Shown one piece after another: positions 22,746 to 34,565 of a stretch of 64,000 nt of DNA; within the stretch, counting starts at the first letter, position 1; every line of letters starts with the position of its first letter. Origin of the DNA: Acestrorhynchus altus (lineage: Eukaryota > Chordata > Actinopteri > Characiformes > Acestrorhynchidae); NCBI GenBank assembly GCA_034509495.1, contig JAVGWO010000026.1:601409-665408 (forward strand), in the 5' to 3' direction. Made by a program: the position numbers and the translations under genes. The notes under the pieces are model-generated. The model was not told the origin of the DNA. It searched no databases and worked only from the letters and a program-made list of their open reading frames with translations.

Positions 22746-24851
22746 CCAAAATCTAACAAGCTGAATTTAAAGGTGGCATATTGTATTTGTTATCTATATT
22801 CCACCATTGTAAATACACTGATGAGCCAAATCATTAAATATGACAAAATAGAATTTTATAAACTATTCACACTACTAAAGCAGATGAAGCTACAAATACA
22901 ATTAAACATACATATTGCACATTTATATTTCATTATTATAAGCTTAGAATTGTATTAATTGGGATTTATTGGTACATTCAAATATATATTATGAATGGCA
23001 CAAATGGTATGTGCCTTATCAGTTTCACAAAACAAGGAATCTGCTGATAACTTGACCATGCATCCATAGCTCCCAGAATAGGTCAGACCCTGGATCGGTT
23101 TGTCTGAGACATGGGGAATAATGCTATATAACAATAGCTTAGTCATGCCAACATTAAAAGAAGAAAATCTTTAGGGCTTGAAGAGAAGACTAAAGAAAGG
23201 TCATCATTACTGAACATAACAAAGCTTAAAGAACTTCAAAAATACTTTGAATATTTCAAGTAAGAGTGTAAGAATTTTCACTCACATTACGAAACTGTTA
23301 TTTTTATGGCATTGTTTTATGTTGCGTGTCTAGCACACGCGTTTCTTGGTAAATAATAAGGATTGATATCCTATGAATGTGCCTAATGCCCTCATTGTTC
23401 TTTTACTATGCTGTTTCAAAAGTTTTATTTACTGAGTTTTTTTTTTTCTCACTCTCACCCAGGTGCTTGTAAACCTGGCTGCTGACAGCACACTCAGGGC
23501 ATAACCCTGGGAGATGCTTTTTGAACCTGTAAGTGGTCTAAGGGCTCCAAATTGGCTATGATTAAGAGTGGATTTATTTCAGATGGCTCTGAGTCACCAT
23601 GTACACTTCAAACTCACACACACTTTTGGGTTTCTGACTCCTAACAGTCTCGACTGCGGACAGCTGGCAGAAATTCTGCTCTGGGCAGTTTGCAGAAATC
23701 TACAAGGCCATTAAATCTTGATTGTCAAGAAGAATGTATCACATATTGTATGTGTTATCCTTTTATCCATAGTGTCACATCCGATATGAATAATAATACC
23801 TCACTTTAATATGAGAATGTGTCTGTTATCCAGTCCAAATTCTTACAGAACACCTTGGACGCGTGAACGTTGTTAGCACTGTACAATTAATAACTTCTGA
23901 AATATTGCTCTATTGTTATGATTGCTTGCTCAATTTCTTATCTTTCTGTTTTCCTTAAAGTGCTTTTCGCCAGAAGAGAGAGAGAGCACCACAATTCAGC
24001 GCTGTCTAACTCGGCCAGCATGTGTTTTATTAATAGAGAAGGTGTTTGCGTGATATGATGCATTAAGATTCCTGGAGTTCAGATGCTGCTCTTTGATTTA
24101 TAGTGTGGCTTTGATTCTCAGTGGGTTCCACTAATGGGCCTTGACAGATTAACTTATGTGGACAGTTTGCATTCCATTACAAAAGGGGAACGAAGATGAG
24201 GACAGAGCAATCCTGTTATCTTTAGCCAGCATCTGGGAAGTTCCATATCATATGACTTTGCATTAGGAAATATAAGGCCGCAGTTCTCATTTAAACATTT
24301 AAACATTGAAACTTTGCCCTGTTAATGTTAGATTCACTGTATGTTTCCTAAAATGGAAGAAAGAGGATGACATGGCATGATTGTTTATGACACATCAGTG
24401 TGATAAAAGTGTTTGTGGTGGTAAAGTTACACCATTTACAGATCCTGTGGTTGAAGCATTGATAGAAGCAGCATTGTGGGAGAAGTTCTGAACATTGGCA
24501 TGAAGTCCAATATCTGTAAAATAACTGAAAACAGAAACTGACAGTTTTGGATCCTGGACTTTGTGAACACTAGTAGATGTGACTGATTTTGGGATAGTTA
24601 CTGAAAAACAAATAACTCATTACTTTACTCAAACTGTAATGGATTAGTTATTATTTCCTGGAAAAAGTACCTCACTAGTCATTACGATACTTCTGATTTA
24701 GTCTCCAAAATCCACACATATCTGTGTTAACTGGAAAGTTTAAGAAATAAAATCTGTGAAAATAGGTGATCAAATCAAATTTCTTTTTGCAAGTTTGGAC
24801 CAGATTACCAGCATATGATCATAAGGAAAGAGACTGTAAGAGATAGAGGAC
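22746..24851. other. Intergenic, no recognised gene
   Basis: About 23930-24300 has balanced composition and few simple repeats and is a possible conserved non-coding element. About 24590-24700 has repeated agttac/attac words resembling another hAT-like relic. No convincing coding frame. Confidence 0.5.
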
Positions 24852-24934
24852 AGAGAAGAGAAGAGAAGAGAAGAGAAGAGAAGAGAAGAGAAGAGAAGAG
24901 AAGAGAAGAGAAGAGAAGAGAAGAGAAGAGAAGA
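24852..24934. repeat. (AGAAG)n pentanucleotide satellite
   Basis: About sixteen tandem agaag units, a pure purine tract. The overlapping frames reading REEKRREEK or LLFSSLLFSS are artefacts. Confidence 0.97.
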
Positions 24935-25261
24935 GATAGAGAGATCTCAAAAAATGTTGGCCAGGAGTTTGAGTGGCTTCTGCTTTGTGGTAGAAGGCCA
25001 GAATTTCTCATAATTGAAGCTGTGAATGACAGATAAGACAGAGTTGAAGCATAATGGAGTGGTGGTACATTTAGAAAGCTGAATATGTGACCAAGGTAGA
25101 GATGGAATTTGGGCTGTTAGAAGAAGGGACTTGAGGCATGTTCTTCTTTCTTAAACTCAGTTATACACTGTTCTTCTTAAAATCCTGTGCTGTCACTATA
25201 TTTCTTTGAATGCATAATTCTCGACTTTTACTAATGGTCTGATTAGCATACACTTACCATC

Positions 25262-25274
25262 AATAAAACAGTTA
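25262..25274. repeat. SINE target-site duplication, left copy
   Basis: aataaaacagtta, identical to 25693-25705. Confidence 0.85.
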
Positions 25275-25692
25275 TGGGTCCCGAGTGGTTAAGCTACTCC
25301 AACTATGATGCTGGGGTCACGGGTTCGAATCCAGGATCATGCTGCTCATCATCTCACCATCCGCAGCCGGGTCCAGAGGGAGAGAAATTGGCTTGCTGCA
25401 GGAGAAGTGGGTAGATGGTGCTCTTCCTACATCTCATAAGTGTGCTGCTGGTCGGCGCAGGCATCTGCCAAACCTTGCGTCAGATCTAGGGATCCAGCAT
25501 TCTCCTCCAAGCTTGATGGCTGCCTGGAGGAACCTGGAGTTCAATGACTCAAAGGAAATTTCTGAACAATCTCTCCCCCCCTGCTGCTGGGAGCAGGACA
25601 TGTGATGTGGGAGACAACTTAGGGGGGATGGGTAATTGGCATGTCTAAATTAGTAGGGGTGAAAATTGGAAAAATGGCAAAATTATGAAAGA
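25275..25692 (+). mobile_element. tRNA-derived SINE, complete, with target duplication
   Basis: The head resembles a tRNA gene, with a box-A-like ccgagtggttaag (25281) and a consensus box B ggttcgaatcc (25322-25332). The body runs ccgggtccagagggaga, ggtcggcgcaggcatctgcc and cctccaagc, and the tail ends in gaaaattggaaaaatgg. It is bounded by a perfect 13-bp direct repeat aataaaacagtta at 25262-25274 and 25693-25705, the mark of LINE-mediated insertion. Two related copies are at 33438-33756 (minus) and 52689-53063 (plus, headless). The internal promoter would be read by RNA polymerase III. The 88-codon frame in it is not a gene. Confidence 0.85.
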
Positions 25693-25705
25693 AATAAAAC
25701 AGTTA
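25693..25705. repeat. SINE target-site duplication, right copy
   Basis: aataaaacagtta, identical to 25262-25274. Confidence 0.85.
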
Positions 25706-25794
25706 CATAGAAAGTTGCAATGCTATTCACAAGCTAGATCAATGTTACCAGAACAATAAAAAAAAAATACTGATCAATAAAAAAAATTTCTGAT

Positions 25795-26345
25795 ATGTGC
25801 AATAGTGTATCTCAGTTTGGTGTTGGGTATATCTCAACATATCAAAGTTGATAGCACATCCAATAGCATCCCAGACATGTTCAATCAGGGATAGATCTGG
25901 TGATGCAACTGACCATGGCATAGTATCTGTAGTTTCAAGTCTCTTTCAAGCTCTGTATGGATGAGTGTTGTCCTGTTGGAATAGTGTACTAGAATGTGCA
26001 TTCAGAGAATGTAGGGCTACTGTTTGTAGGGCATCTTTAACATTATTTATTTGTTTACATATTTAAGTGCCTTATTAAGACCAAACTTGATCTGGCATCA
26101 TATCAATGTCCCTCACCCCATAACAACAGGTCTTCTGGAAGTGTGAGGCATTACAACAAATTGTTGACCTTGGCATGATATTGTCCACAAATGAATTTGT
26201 TGGTCATCTCTTGTCACTGAACATGACTTGCTGCCATTCTGACTCCATGACATCCTGGCTTGATTGTAGTAAAAGCAATAGGATTCATTCCTTCTGGGTA
26301 CAGCTATATATGAGTGTATAACATTTGCAAATCTCAAAAACACTT
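25795..26345 (-). mobile_element. Tc1/mariner transposase relic
   Basis: Read on the minus strand, the catalytic domain of a Tc1/mariner-type transposase is visible. WQQVMFSDKR (about 26236) is the first Asp region. STLFQQDNTHPY (about 25980) is the second Asp region, and SPDLSLIEHVWDAIGCAI, ending near 25850, carries the third acidic residue (Glu). Stops separate the blocks and the stretch between the first two is scrambled, so it is inactive. Family knowledge: these transposases cut and paste DNA using a DDE triad. The N-terminal DNA-binding half and the inverted repeats are not identified. Confidence 0.75.
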
Positions 26346-29060
26346 GTAGAAATTCTTAATTGACTTCTATAATGACGAAATGGTGAAACTTTAAACCTCA
26401 TCAGTGTACCTGCCCAAGTCTTTAAAATGTTGCTGAATAAACAATCACACTGTTCACTGTGGACATATCTGTATCTTGGACGTTTCTTATGGCTCAGGGT
26501 TGCTGAAAGGTCTTTCTAAAGCACTGTACTATTGAATTCCTGACGTGGTAGTTTCAGATATCATTAACACAATATTATGGCCTGTCTGGATTGACTTCAC
26601 CTGCTCTGTGTCTGTACATATACATTTGATGGAAAGTTCTATGCAGGTCAGTGTTGTTCTTTCTGTCGGGGAAGTCCAGCCAAAAGCCATGAGTTAAATT
26701 TAGGTCTGTGTTAGCGGCTTTTAATCTTCTTCATGATTTGGTTTGTGATTAGCATGTTCAAAACTTCTGATGTGGACAATAGAAATAATATCTGTTATTA
26801 TCTACTATGCGTTTATATTTGAAGCTTATATTTAAAAAAAATGTGATCCCCTCCTTAACATTTCCAACTACTGTTTCATTAAACAGGGATGAGGCCTGGT
26901 ACTTACTACTTATTACACAACTTGCAAGCTCCAGTGGCCTTCTTCTCTATGCTAAGAGGCTTTTGACACTGAAATATCCCAGCAGGGCCTATCATCAATG
27001 TCATGACAATTCCATAAATCATGCTAATTCCATTATGCCAGGTCAAACAGTTTCTCTGTAAGTTAAGCCTCCTGACTCCCTGTAATACTGTGTTTTCTAG
27101 ACAGGCTTTTCTTGAGGACTCAACTAGACAGCTTGACAGGATAAAAAAAAAACAAAAGGATCATACATGGAAACACAATAAAGCTAATACACTGGATATG
27201 CTAAGAGTTGCAGTGGCAAAGGTAGGCACAGAGCTCAACAATGAACAGGCTTTAAAACACATAAACATAGGTGAACATAATCAGTATTTCAGGTGAGTGT
27301 AAATGAGCGAGGGATCCTGGGTAATCGAGTCCGGAGTGTTGGAGGGATGCATGACACATATATTAAATATGTTTACAATTTACAAGACAATGAAATAAGA
27401 CACACAATCTCATTCATGGCATTAGGGAATGGTTATATCTGATGAATGTGCCTTTGAAGACAACATTTTGTAATCGTGTATTGTACCTCTATGCAACAGG
27501 TAAATGTTTTCCAGTATCACAGAAAACAGATGTAGAACTTAGTAACTTTATTTGGTCACAAGTCTCCAGCCCTGAAATTAGATGCCATGTGAAGCATGGT
27601 GGTGGATAAATGGGGCTGTTCAAATAGCCTGTGAGTCTGGGAGTAGGATACAAAGACTTCTTCTTGGAGAATGTAGATAAAAATCTGACTTTTTTATCTT
27701 TAAAACTTTAAGATTTGTTCGTATTTGGGTCTTCTAGTTGGACAATAGTCCTCTGATTGGAAACAAGTTGACACCTTTGTCATGAATCGAGGACAATCTA
27801 CACTGAGATGAGTGAGCACTGTATTTCCCATGGATGATGCAACTTCCCAGCAAGTGTTCAGTCCCTGTGGGGTCTGTTGAGTAATGTGTAAAGCCCCATC
27901 TGTGTTGAGAGTTGATTTGGCTGCTGTTTTTATTGTGAGCATATGGAGAATTATTTCTAATTTGAATTACTAATTTGTGGCACTATATTACATTTACATT
28001 TCAACATCCTGCTGTTGTGATATGCATGGTGATATACTGAAAATATAACTACACGATAAACTAATTTGATAGGATTAGTTGACTTTACAAATTTTGTGAA
28101 TGTTCACAGAACAAGGTAAAAAAAAAGTTAGTGATTAATTATAGAATTCATGTCTTATTACAACCATTGGTGTAATAAGTTTTACAGGGGCAAAATAAAG
28201 CTATAACACAAACAAAGAAGTTTGCTGACAGGGTTATCTTTAATGCTGTGTTTTATTACTCTGGAATAGAAAGAAGGAGACAAACAGCATAATTAATTCA
28301 ATATCTCCACATTAAAGAGTGATCTTTTTATTAATATGTATTCACCAGCTCTCTAAGGCATATATTTCATGGTCATGTCTTTGCTTCTGCGCTTTAATCC
28401 ACAGGTCTTTGGTAAACATCCAGAATCCAAAGGAAAATCTTATTGAAGCAGATCTGGTTTGCAGTTCTGGACAGTTAGTATAGATATCAGGGAAGTAATC
28501 TATAGAGACCAAACCTGTGATTCAAATGGACTTGGCGAGGGAACCTCCAGAGGTCCTTTAAGGCTAAAATATACATGATGGGCCGCAACATACCAGATGG
28601 TCATATTGCTTCCACACAGTGAACTTACATTCTTTTAAAGTTCACCAAAGTTCACCTGATCCAGACAGTGCCATTTATTTGAAATGAAAAGGACAAACTG
28701 TGGTGCTTGCAATTTTAGCAGGTAATATCACATATCATGTCAAGTGTTTGGACGGAGAACGAGGGGAGGTGGTGTAATTTTTCGCAGCTATATCTACATC
28801 TATTTGTCAAAATGATTTATGTGAAAGTGTAAAGTGTTCAGTGTAAGCTGTTTTGGGATAGCACATCAACTGTGTTAGAGTATGTACTTTTAAGAACTTT
28901 TAAGACAGTGGAGGGGAAGGGAGAGAAAAAGCTGCAATTCTATTTGTGGATAACTGACAGTAGGGGCAGCGATGGTGCATTTCTGAGGCTCGTAAAATGT
29001 AATATATTGTGTTCTGCTCCATAGCGCGAGGTTATTCAAACAAACCACATGAATGTGCAG
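26346..29060. other. Intergenic, no recognised gene
   Basis: AT-rich, with scattered frames up to 91 codons (27021-27296) and no known domains. No mobile element could be placed with confidence. Confidence 0.55.
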
Positions 29061-29068
29061 TTACATAC

Positions 29069-29127
29069 CGGTAATCCTTCAGTGTTTTACTGGCAGCCTT
29101 TACAGAGTTCTCCAAGGTCATCGGCTC
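29069..29127 (-). other. Candidate exon, 59 bp
   Basis: On the minus strand a pyrimidine-rich run ending gtttgtgctgaag precedes a frame reading EPMTLENSVKAASKTLKDY. It is followed directly by a near-consensus donor, ccg|gtatgtaac. The amino-acid composition is protein-like and the donor is good; the acceptor is mediocre. No family recognised. Confidence 0.25.
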
Positions 29128-29159
29128 CTTCAGCACAAACGAAAATAAGTGGTTGAATT

Positions 29160-29360
29160 ACAGGCAGCAAGGAGGGCAGGCCGGTGGGGTCCTGGGACAG
29201 GCGGTGGGGGAGGGGGGCAGGGCAATTGGGAATAGACAGAGGTGAAAACATAGGCTATGAAAAGAGAGAGGGTAGATGTAAAGAAAGGGTACTGGACTGG
29301 GGAAGGTGCAGGGTGAGGTCAGACGGAAAAGGGTGGAGGAGCTTTGGAAAGAGGATAGTT
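29160..29360. other. Purine-rich GC block
   Basis: A stretch dominated by G and A with short GGGG runs. The minus-strand frame over it is a low-complexity artefact. Confidence 0.5.
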
Positions 29361-29549
29361 TAAAGGGCCCATATTGTGAAAAACTGAACATTTCTTTGCT
29401 TTATGGTTTAAGATAAGGTAAAATAATTTTAAAACATTTGACTCAAGCTATAAAACACTTCAAAAAAGTATTCCAAGTAATACTGGTACATTTCTATATG
29501 TAAATATATTGAAACAATATAAAGAACAAGTGTACATCAATACTTTAAA

Positions 29550-29960
29550 GTTTCTTTCCTTTAGAATTTTCTACATTTCTGTATAAATTTGACCTAAAAC
29601 ATCATCAAATTTTCACAAAAAGTCCTGAAAGTAGATAAAGATAATCATTTGTAAAAGAAGTGTCGGTTGTATCATGGTTTGGTTTTGCTGCATCTGGACT
29701 AGGACAGTCATTATTAATGGAACAATTAATTTGGAATTTTGCTAACAAATTCTAAAGGAATTTCAAGAGAACATGGATCATGCAGAAAAAGAACAACCCT
29801 AAGCACACAATGAATTCTACCAATTTATTCGACCAAAAACTTTTCACAAAAAGTCCTAAAAGTAGACAAGGAGAACAAAATTAAAACAAATGATATATGA
29901 AAAAAAAAAAAAACGAGTGGCAAAAGCATGTGAATCTTTTGAATCAATACTCAGATGTGA
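29550..29960 (+). mobile_element. Rearranged Tc1-like element
   Basis: The left part is a Tc1-like 5' terminal repeat (tttagaattttctacatttc, then cctaaaacatcatca and cacaaaaagtcctgaaagta). It is followed at about 29660-29820 by a transposase piece (MVWFCCIWTRTVIINGTIN and a decayed form of the QQDNDPKH region). Near 29845 a second copy of the terminal-repeat word cacaaaaagtcctaaaagta appears in the same orientation. It runs on into the sub-terminal region including gagtggcaaaagcatgtgaa. Two 5' ends in one orientation mean the locus is two overlapping relics or an internal rearrangement. Confidence 0.65.
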
Positions 29961-30584
29961 GCTGGTGCCCTGTTTTGTTTAATTTGTTTTATTTAAGTTG
30001 TTGCTGGAAAATGTTACAAAACTATCTTTAGAATTTGGACTAATGGAAAAATTTAAGACCATTATTACTCTCCCTAGAAATGATCAATGAACAAAGATCA
30101 TGTCCATATCAAGGTCATTACTACAGAGCATTATGTTTGGAAAAAGGAAATCACTGTTTTCCAGCACAAAAAAATACCTTACTATACTGAAATTTTCCCC
30201 TTTTTTAGTGCAGGTGTATGGTGAGCCTGTGATGTTGTGGTGTCAGTTTGGAGGCTCCATACCTCAGCAACTGTTAAAAGGCAGACTTCAAACCAAATTA
30301 TTTACAAAATAAAAAGTACAGAATTTCCTACACCTAGTTGTAGCTGTAGGTGTAGGTAGATTGTCACAAAACAGCAATGTCTTAAGGTCAGAAGGCCAGC
30401 AGATGAGCTAATGGCCATTCTCGAATGTTCTGTTGTAAACACCTTAAATTACAAAGCTGATTATTTTCTTAAAGTGTATCAGTATATCAAATGGATTCAC
30501 AATATAGTCCATTCATTTAAATTACAGTTATGGGTGTTTTAGTGTGCTTTTCCTGTACATTCTACCATTCTACAGGAATTTCAA

Positions 30585-30715
30585 AAGAACATGCAGCAAG
30601 ACAATGTTCCTAAGCACCCAATTAATTTTAAAGAAAAATTAGTTATTTTTTTAATTCCTGAAAGCAAAGGTACAAATATTTTGACACTTTAAAGTTAAGA
30701 TAATGTAAAGCCCAC
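30585..30715 (+). mobile_element. Tc1-like fragment, 3' part
   Basis: It contains atttcaaaagaacatgcagc followed by aagacaatgttcctaagcac, the decayed QQDNDPKH region, and then cctgaaagcaaaggtacaaa, which resembles the 3' end of the same Tc1-like family as at 29550. The segment between these is deleted. Confidence 0.55.
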
Positions 30716-31512
30716 TTTTTACACAATACGGATAGCCAATTTGACTAATATATAAATATACCAATTTTAATGACAAAGGACTAAAAATAGCCTGTTAAAT
30801 ATTAAATTATAAAACAATTATGTACACAAAAACAAGGTATTGATTATTTTTGGAAAATAAGCCCATATAAAGGGAGGTCAAGGGAGGAATGGAAAAAAAA
30901 TAATGTAGGATATGCTTATGAATGCATAGCTACAACTATCCACATTACAGATGGCTACATTTTTATGTTATTACTTAAGTCTCTTTCTAATGCAGCATTT
31001 TCCATGGTCTGTGTCAAAATATGTAGATAAACTCAGCAGTAAATCTGTTCAGTAATTTGTAAGCCCAACAGAAAAATCTGTCTCCTGAGGTCCTGGGGAA
31101 ATAATGCTTGTGGATTTCAGCTCTGAAAGATTTACCTCAGCAGACAAGGGGACAGTTTTGACTGCAGTGCATGAGCCAGACCTCCCAGCCTCCAGGGTCT
31201 CTGAAACTGAATCTGATATTCCAGGATACATTATGATTGTGCATTTGCCAGCTTCTGTCGGACCCCCCTAATTATATAATTAAAATCATGCAAACGTGCC
31301 ATTAAACAAACAGTCTACTGGAGCTGGCTTTTTGGGGGCCAGCAAAAACTATTAGAATTCATCTAAACAGGCCCCCTGCCATGCCCCCTCTTTCTCTTTC
31401 TCCTTTCTCTCTGTAACAGCACATCTCTCCTTCCATCTCCCAAAGTATTCCAGCAATGTGACACTATGATGGTATTTATATCTTACTCTGCTTTGTGTTT
31501 TTTTCCTCTCAC
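30716..31512. other. Intergenic, no gene seen
   Basis: About 31255-31330 carries closely spaced homeodomain- and octamer-like words (taattatataatta, atgcaaac). It might be regulatory, but this is inference only. Confidence 0.45.
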
Positions 31513-31652
31513 TCTCTGCTCCTAGAATAGTATTATGATTGGCGGTCTGATCCAGGTCCCAGTGCAGCGTGGTAACAGGCACAGTGTGTGGTGCCGGGAA
31601 GTGGACGTGACACGCAGCGGCAAGCTTTTCTTCACATGGTTCTCCTCTTGCC
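31513..31652 (-). other. Candidate exon, 140 bp
   Basis: On the minus strand a strong acceptor (ctctgtttctctgttgcgac, then tctcatgtttacag) is followed by an open frame. It begins ARGEPCEEKLAAACHVHFPA, continues PHTVPVTTLHWDLDQTANHN, and reaches a gaga|gtgagagg donor-like edge. Several CpG pairs are kept here, unlike in the flanks. I recognise no family. Alternative phases are also open for 40 codons, which weakens the call. Confidence 0.25.
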
Positions 31653-33386
31653 CTGTAAACATGAGAGTCGCAACAGAGAAACAGAGGCATTTTAGCAAAG
31701 TCCCATGGAGATCAACTCTTTGAAGCACTGTTGTCACCTGCAAAAACAAAAGCAGGATGTAACTAATTGTTTTTTTTCTCATAGGCCACTCACAGAAACC
31801 TTTAAACCATACTGTTTAATATAGTTTAATATAGTTTTATGCAAAAGTGAATACCCATTGCCAAATGACACCATTTGTCATGAGCTGTAGCTAATCCAGT
31901 AAAAAAAAAGCACAATATTTTCAGGAAACCCTAATTCACTGCTACTGTACTGCATAACACACAAAACAATACCTAAAGCCATCATTGAGCTTAGGTATTA
32001 CAAATGCTGCATTTCATTACCAGATTTCAGACAGTTCAGGAGAACTACAGAGGTGAAGATGAGATCTGGAAAGCAAAATAATTACCAGTAAGAAAGAAAA
32101 GATGACTGCCAAAAACCTGCATGAAGGTTTAGCTTGCAAGACTGTGGAGTACAGTTCTACTGGAAGTCATAAGGAAATAAAGCTAAAACTCACTGTTTTA
32201 AACATGCTATAGAACATCTAGACAGTCTAGAAGTGTTGTAGATGGAAGGCAAAAATCAACTCTTCAGCAGCAATCAGTAACTGCATGTTTGGTGGGAAAA
32301 ATGTATGGCTCTGTATTTCACGAAAGGAATACCTTGCCAACTACGTGTTCTCATTGCTTATTGCTCTAATTAAGCATTAATGAAAGGGTTTCTCCGTGGC
32401 CTTAAAGTTTAAGTGTTTCCACATGAAATATCTATTGTACCATAGACCCAGCTGAGTGAGGCCTTCTCTATTAAACAGAAGAAGAGTTTGTCCCCTGGCT
32501 CCCCCAGTAGTTCTACTCCCAGAGAGATAACTGCTTTGTTTAATAGACCATTTGTTGTGATTAAAAAGTGTGGTATAAAAAACTGACAAAGAGAGTAAAT
32601 CTAAAGTTTTTGGGAAACAATTCTGGATAAATGTGCAATTGGCTGTACCACACACTTTCAGTCCTACCTATGTCTCAGCAACTCAAACTCATTCAGCCAC
32701 TGGAGCAGTTATGGACCATAAATGTAATCTTTCCAGCACATACCAGTCCCCCAATTTCTTAGCAAGCAGCTGCTAAAATCATTTTCAGTTAATTAAACCA
32801 TTATCCAGTGCAGTCTTCTCAAGGGAGAAGGGTTGGAAGATTCCCTCTGTCCCGGGAAAAAGAGCAAAGCAGAAAGGAGGGGTTAGGAGGGTTTTTCGGT
32901 TAACCACACAAGCCCCCAGACTAACTACAGGTGGAAACACCACCGCTGAAAGCTGGCGAAGGTCGAGGATGTTTGGAGAGTAGTGATGACAGGAGGCTGG
33001 CGCTTTGACGAGAAACAAGTTCTATGGCAAATAAGCCAGAGATGCTGTAGAAAAGCTCTCTCACACAAACCCAACAGTGCAGGTGTGTGTATACATTATA
33101 TCTACAAATGTACCAGGAAAGCTGCCAGCACATCACTAGTAATATCCAAATAACCCATAAGTGTCACAGTCTGTGCCAGTGACGAGAAAAGTGAGGTGAT
33201 TTTTTTTATATGAAATATTTTTCATAGAAAGTGGATAAATTCTGATCATGGAATTCTAAACTTTCAAAAGACATAAAAAAATTTGATTTCACATGTCTAC
33301 TAGTAAAAGAGATATTTTAGTATAATGCAAATCTAATCAAACCTTCTATTGTGACATCAGTTGTGAAAAGCACTACACAAATACAT
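31653..33386. other. Intergenic, no recognised gene
   Basis: There are several 70-90-codon minus frames at 32377-33136 without domains. No clear mobile element. Confidence 0.5.
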
Positions 33387-33412
33387 TTTGATTTGATTTG
33401 ATTTGATTATTG
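33387..33412 (+). repeat. (TTTGA)n, probable retroposon tail
   Basis: Five ttgat units follow agcactacacaaatacattt, which resembles the 3' end of fish L2-type LINEs or their SINEs. Too short to classify. Confidence 0.5.
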
Positions 33413-33437
33413 TTTTCTATTGTTACATGGCATTTCT

Positions 33438-33756
33438 TTTTCCCCCAATTTGGCAAAGCCAGTTACCCAACCCCTTTAGAACTTCCCCCTACAAAATGAA
33501 CCCTTACAACACTCAGAGGTTGAAGGCAAGCATATGTGTCCTCCAATATATGTGAAGTCACCACACTCAGAGGAAAGTGGCAGGTCTCCAACTCCGATAC
33601 AATGGCTAAGAGACATCTGTGCAGACCAGCATCACACTAGGTGTGATATTGGGAGAGAGCACCATATACCCACCCACAGAGAGCATGGCTACTTTGTTTT
33701 CTCAGACTATGGCTGCCAAAGGCAAGCAGCATAACTGATGAGTCACCCTGATCCCT
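33438..33756 (-). mobile_element. tRNA-derived SINE, minus orientation, diverged
   Basis: The low-coordinate end is the tail (tcccccaatttggcaaagcc). The body contains catatgtgtcctccaata and tgggagagagcaccatatac. The high-coordinate end retains only a decayed tRNA-like head. An 11-bp direct repeat with one mismatch (atggcatttct at 33427, atgccatttct at 33757) fits a target duplication. Same family type as 25275-25692. Confidence 0.65.
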
Positions 33757-34109
33757 ATGCCATTTCTGATAATGAAACATCTTAGTACACTCAAAAAAAC
33801 CCAAAAAAAAAACAGTTGTACCAGAAGAAGTTCAACCAACAGGAATGAAACTTGTTGGGTAGGTTTGACATTGCGAGACATGTAAATGATTCATATCTCT
33901 TGCTCTGACTGGATGTGATGTAAGCAAGATTGGGCCTTATCGCTGTCTGACTAAATAAGGTTGTCCTTTTGCAAAGTCTTGTCAAGTGTTGTTGCCTGGG
34001 AGAAGAGTTCAAAAACATTTTGCATCGAAGGACTCCAGGAAAGGGAATGGTAATATTGTGTACCATACCATTCATGTGGATATTACAATTGCATGCTGCT
34101 GGCAGCAGG

Positions 34110-34450
34110 AAATGGAGAAAGGCATGCACCAGCAACATGTAGTATCTCAGGAGAAGTACACAAACCAAAGAGAGAGAAAACCACAGGAATGTGCAACATG
34201 TGCAGAGTGACCAAACAGCCTGAACTGCGAACAGTCAAACTGTAGTGTCAAAGACATTGGCTACATGGTGGCGTGCATGCAGACGAATATGACTACCCTT
34301 AACATTATGTCAACATTATCAGACACTGCAGTGGTGTTGTGCCAGTCTGTTATGGAGTCACTCAGAATGGCAGAGGTCCATCTTCAGTGATGAGTCCCAC
34401 TTTTGTCTTAAGACAAAAATCAAATCCTTGTGTGGATACACTGTGGTCAA
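34110..34450 (+). mobile_element. Tc1/mariner transposase fragment
   Basis: The frame SHSEWQRSIFSDESHFCLKT (about 34350-34410) matches the first catalytic Asp region of Tc1/mariner transposases (W..V.FSDESRFCL). The flanking sequence is decayed and no second or third acidic residue region was found. Confidence 0.55.
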
Positions 34451-34565
34451 CACCAAAATAACTGACATTCAATGTTCACAATTCCATGATGAGACATCTA
34501 AAATGTTGCATTAGCAAACATGCCATAAGGAAAGACACTGCCTTTGTATGTGTTGCCCAATAAAT

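Noticed and set aside
25276..25345. Possible tRNA gene
   Set aside because: Box A and box B are present, but the sequence does not complete a cloverleaf and continues directly into the SINE body.
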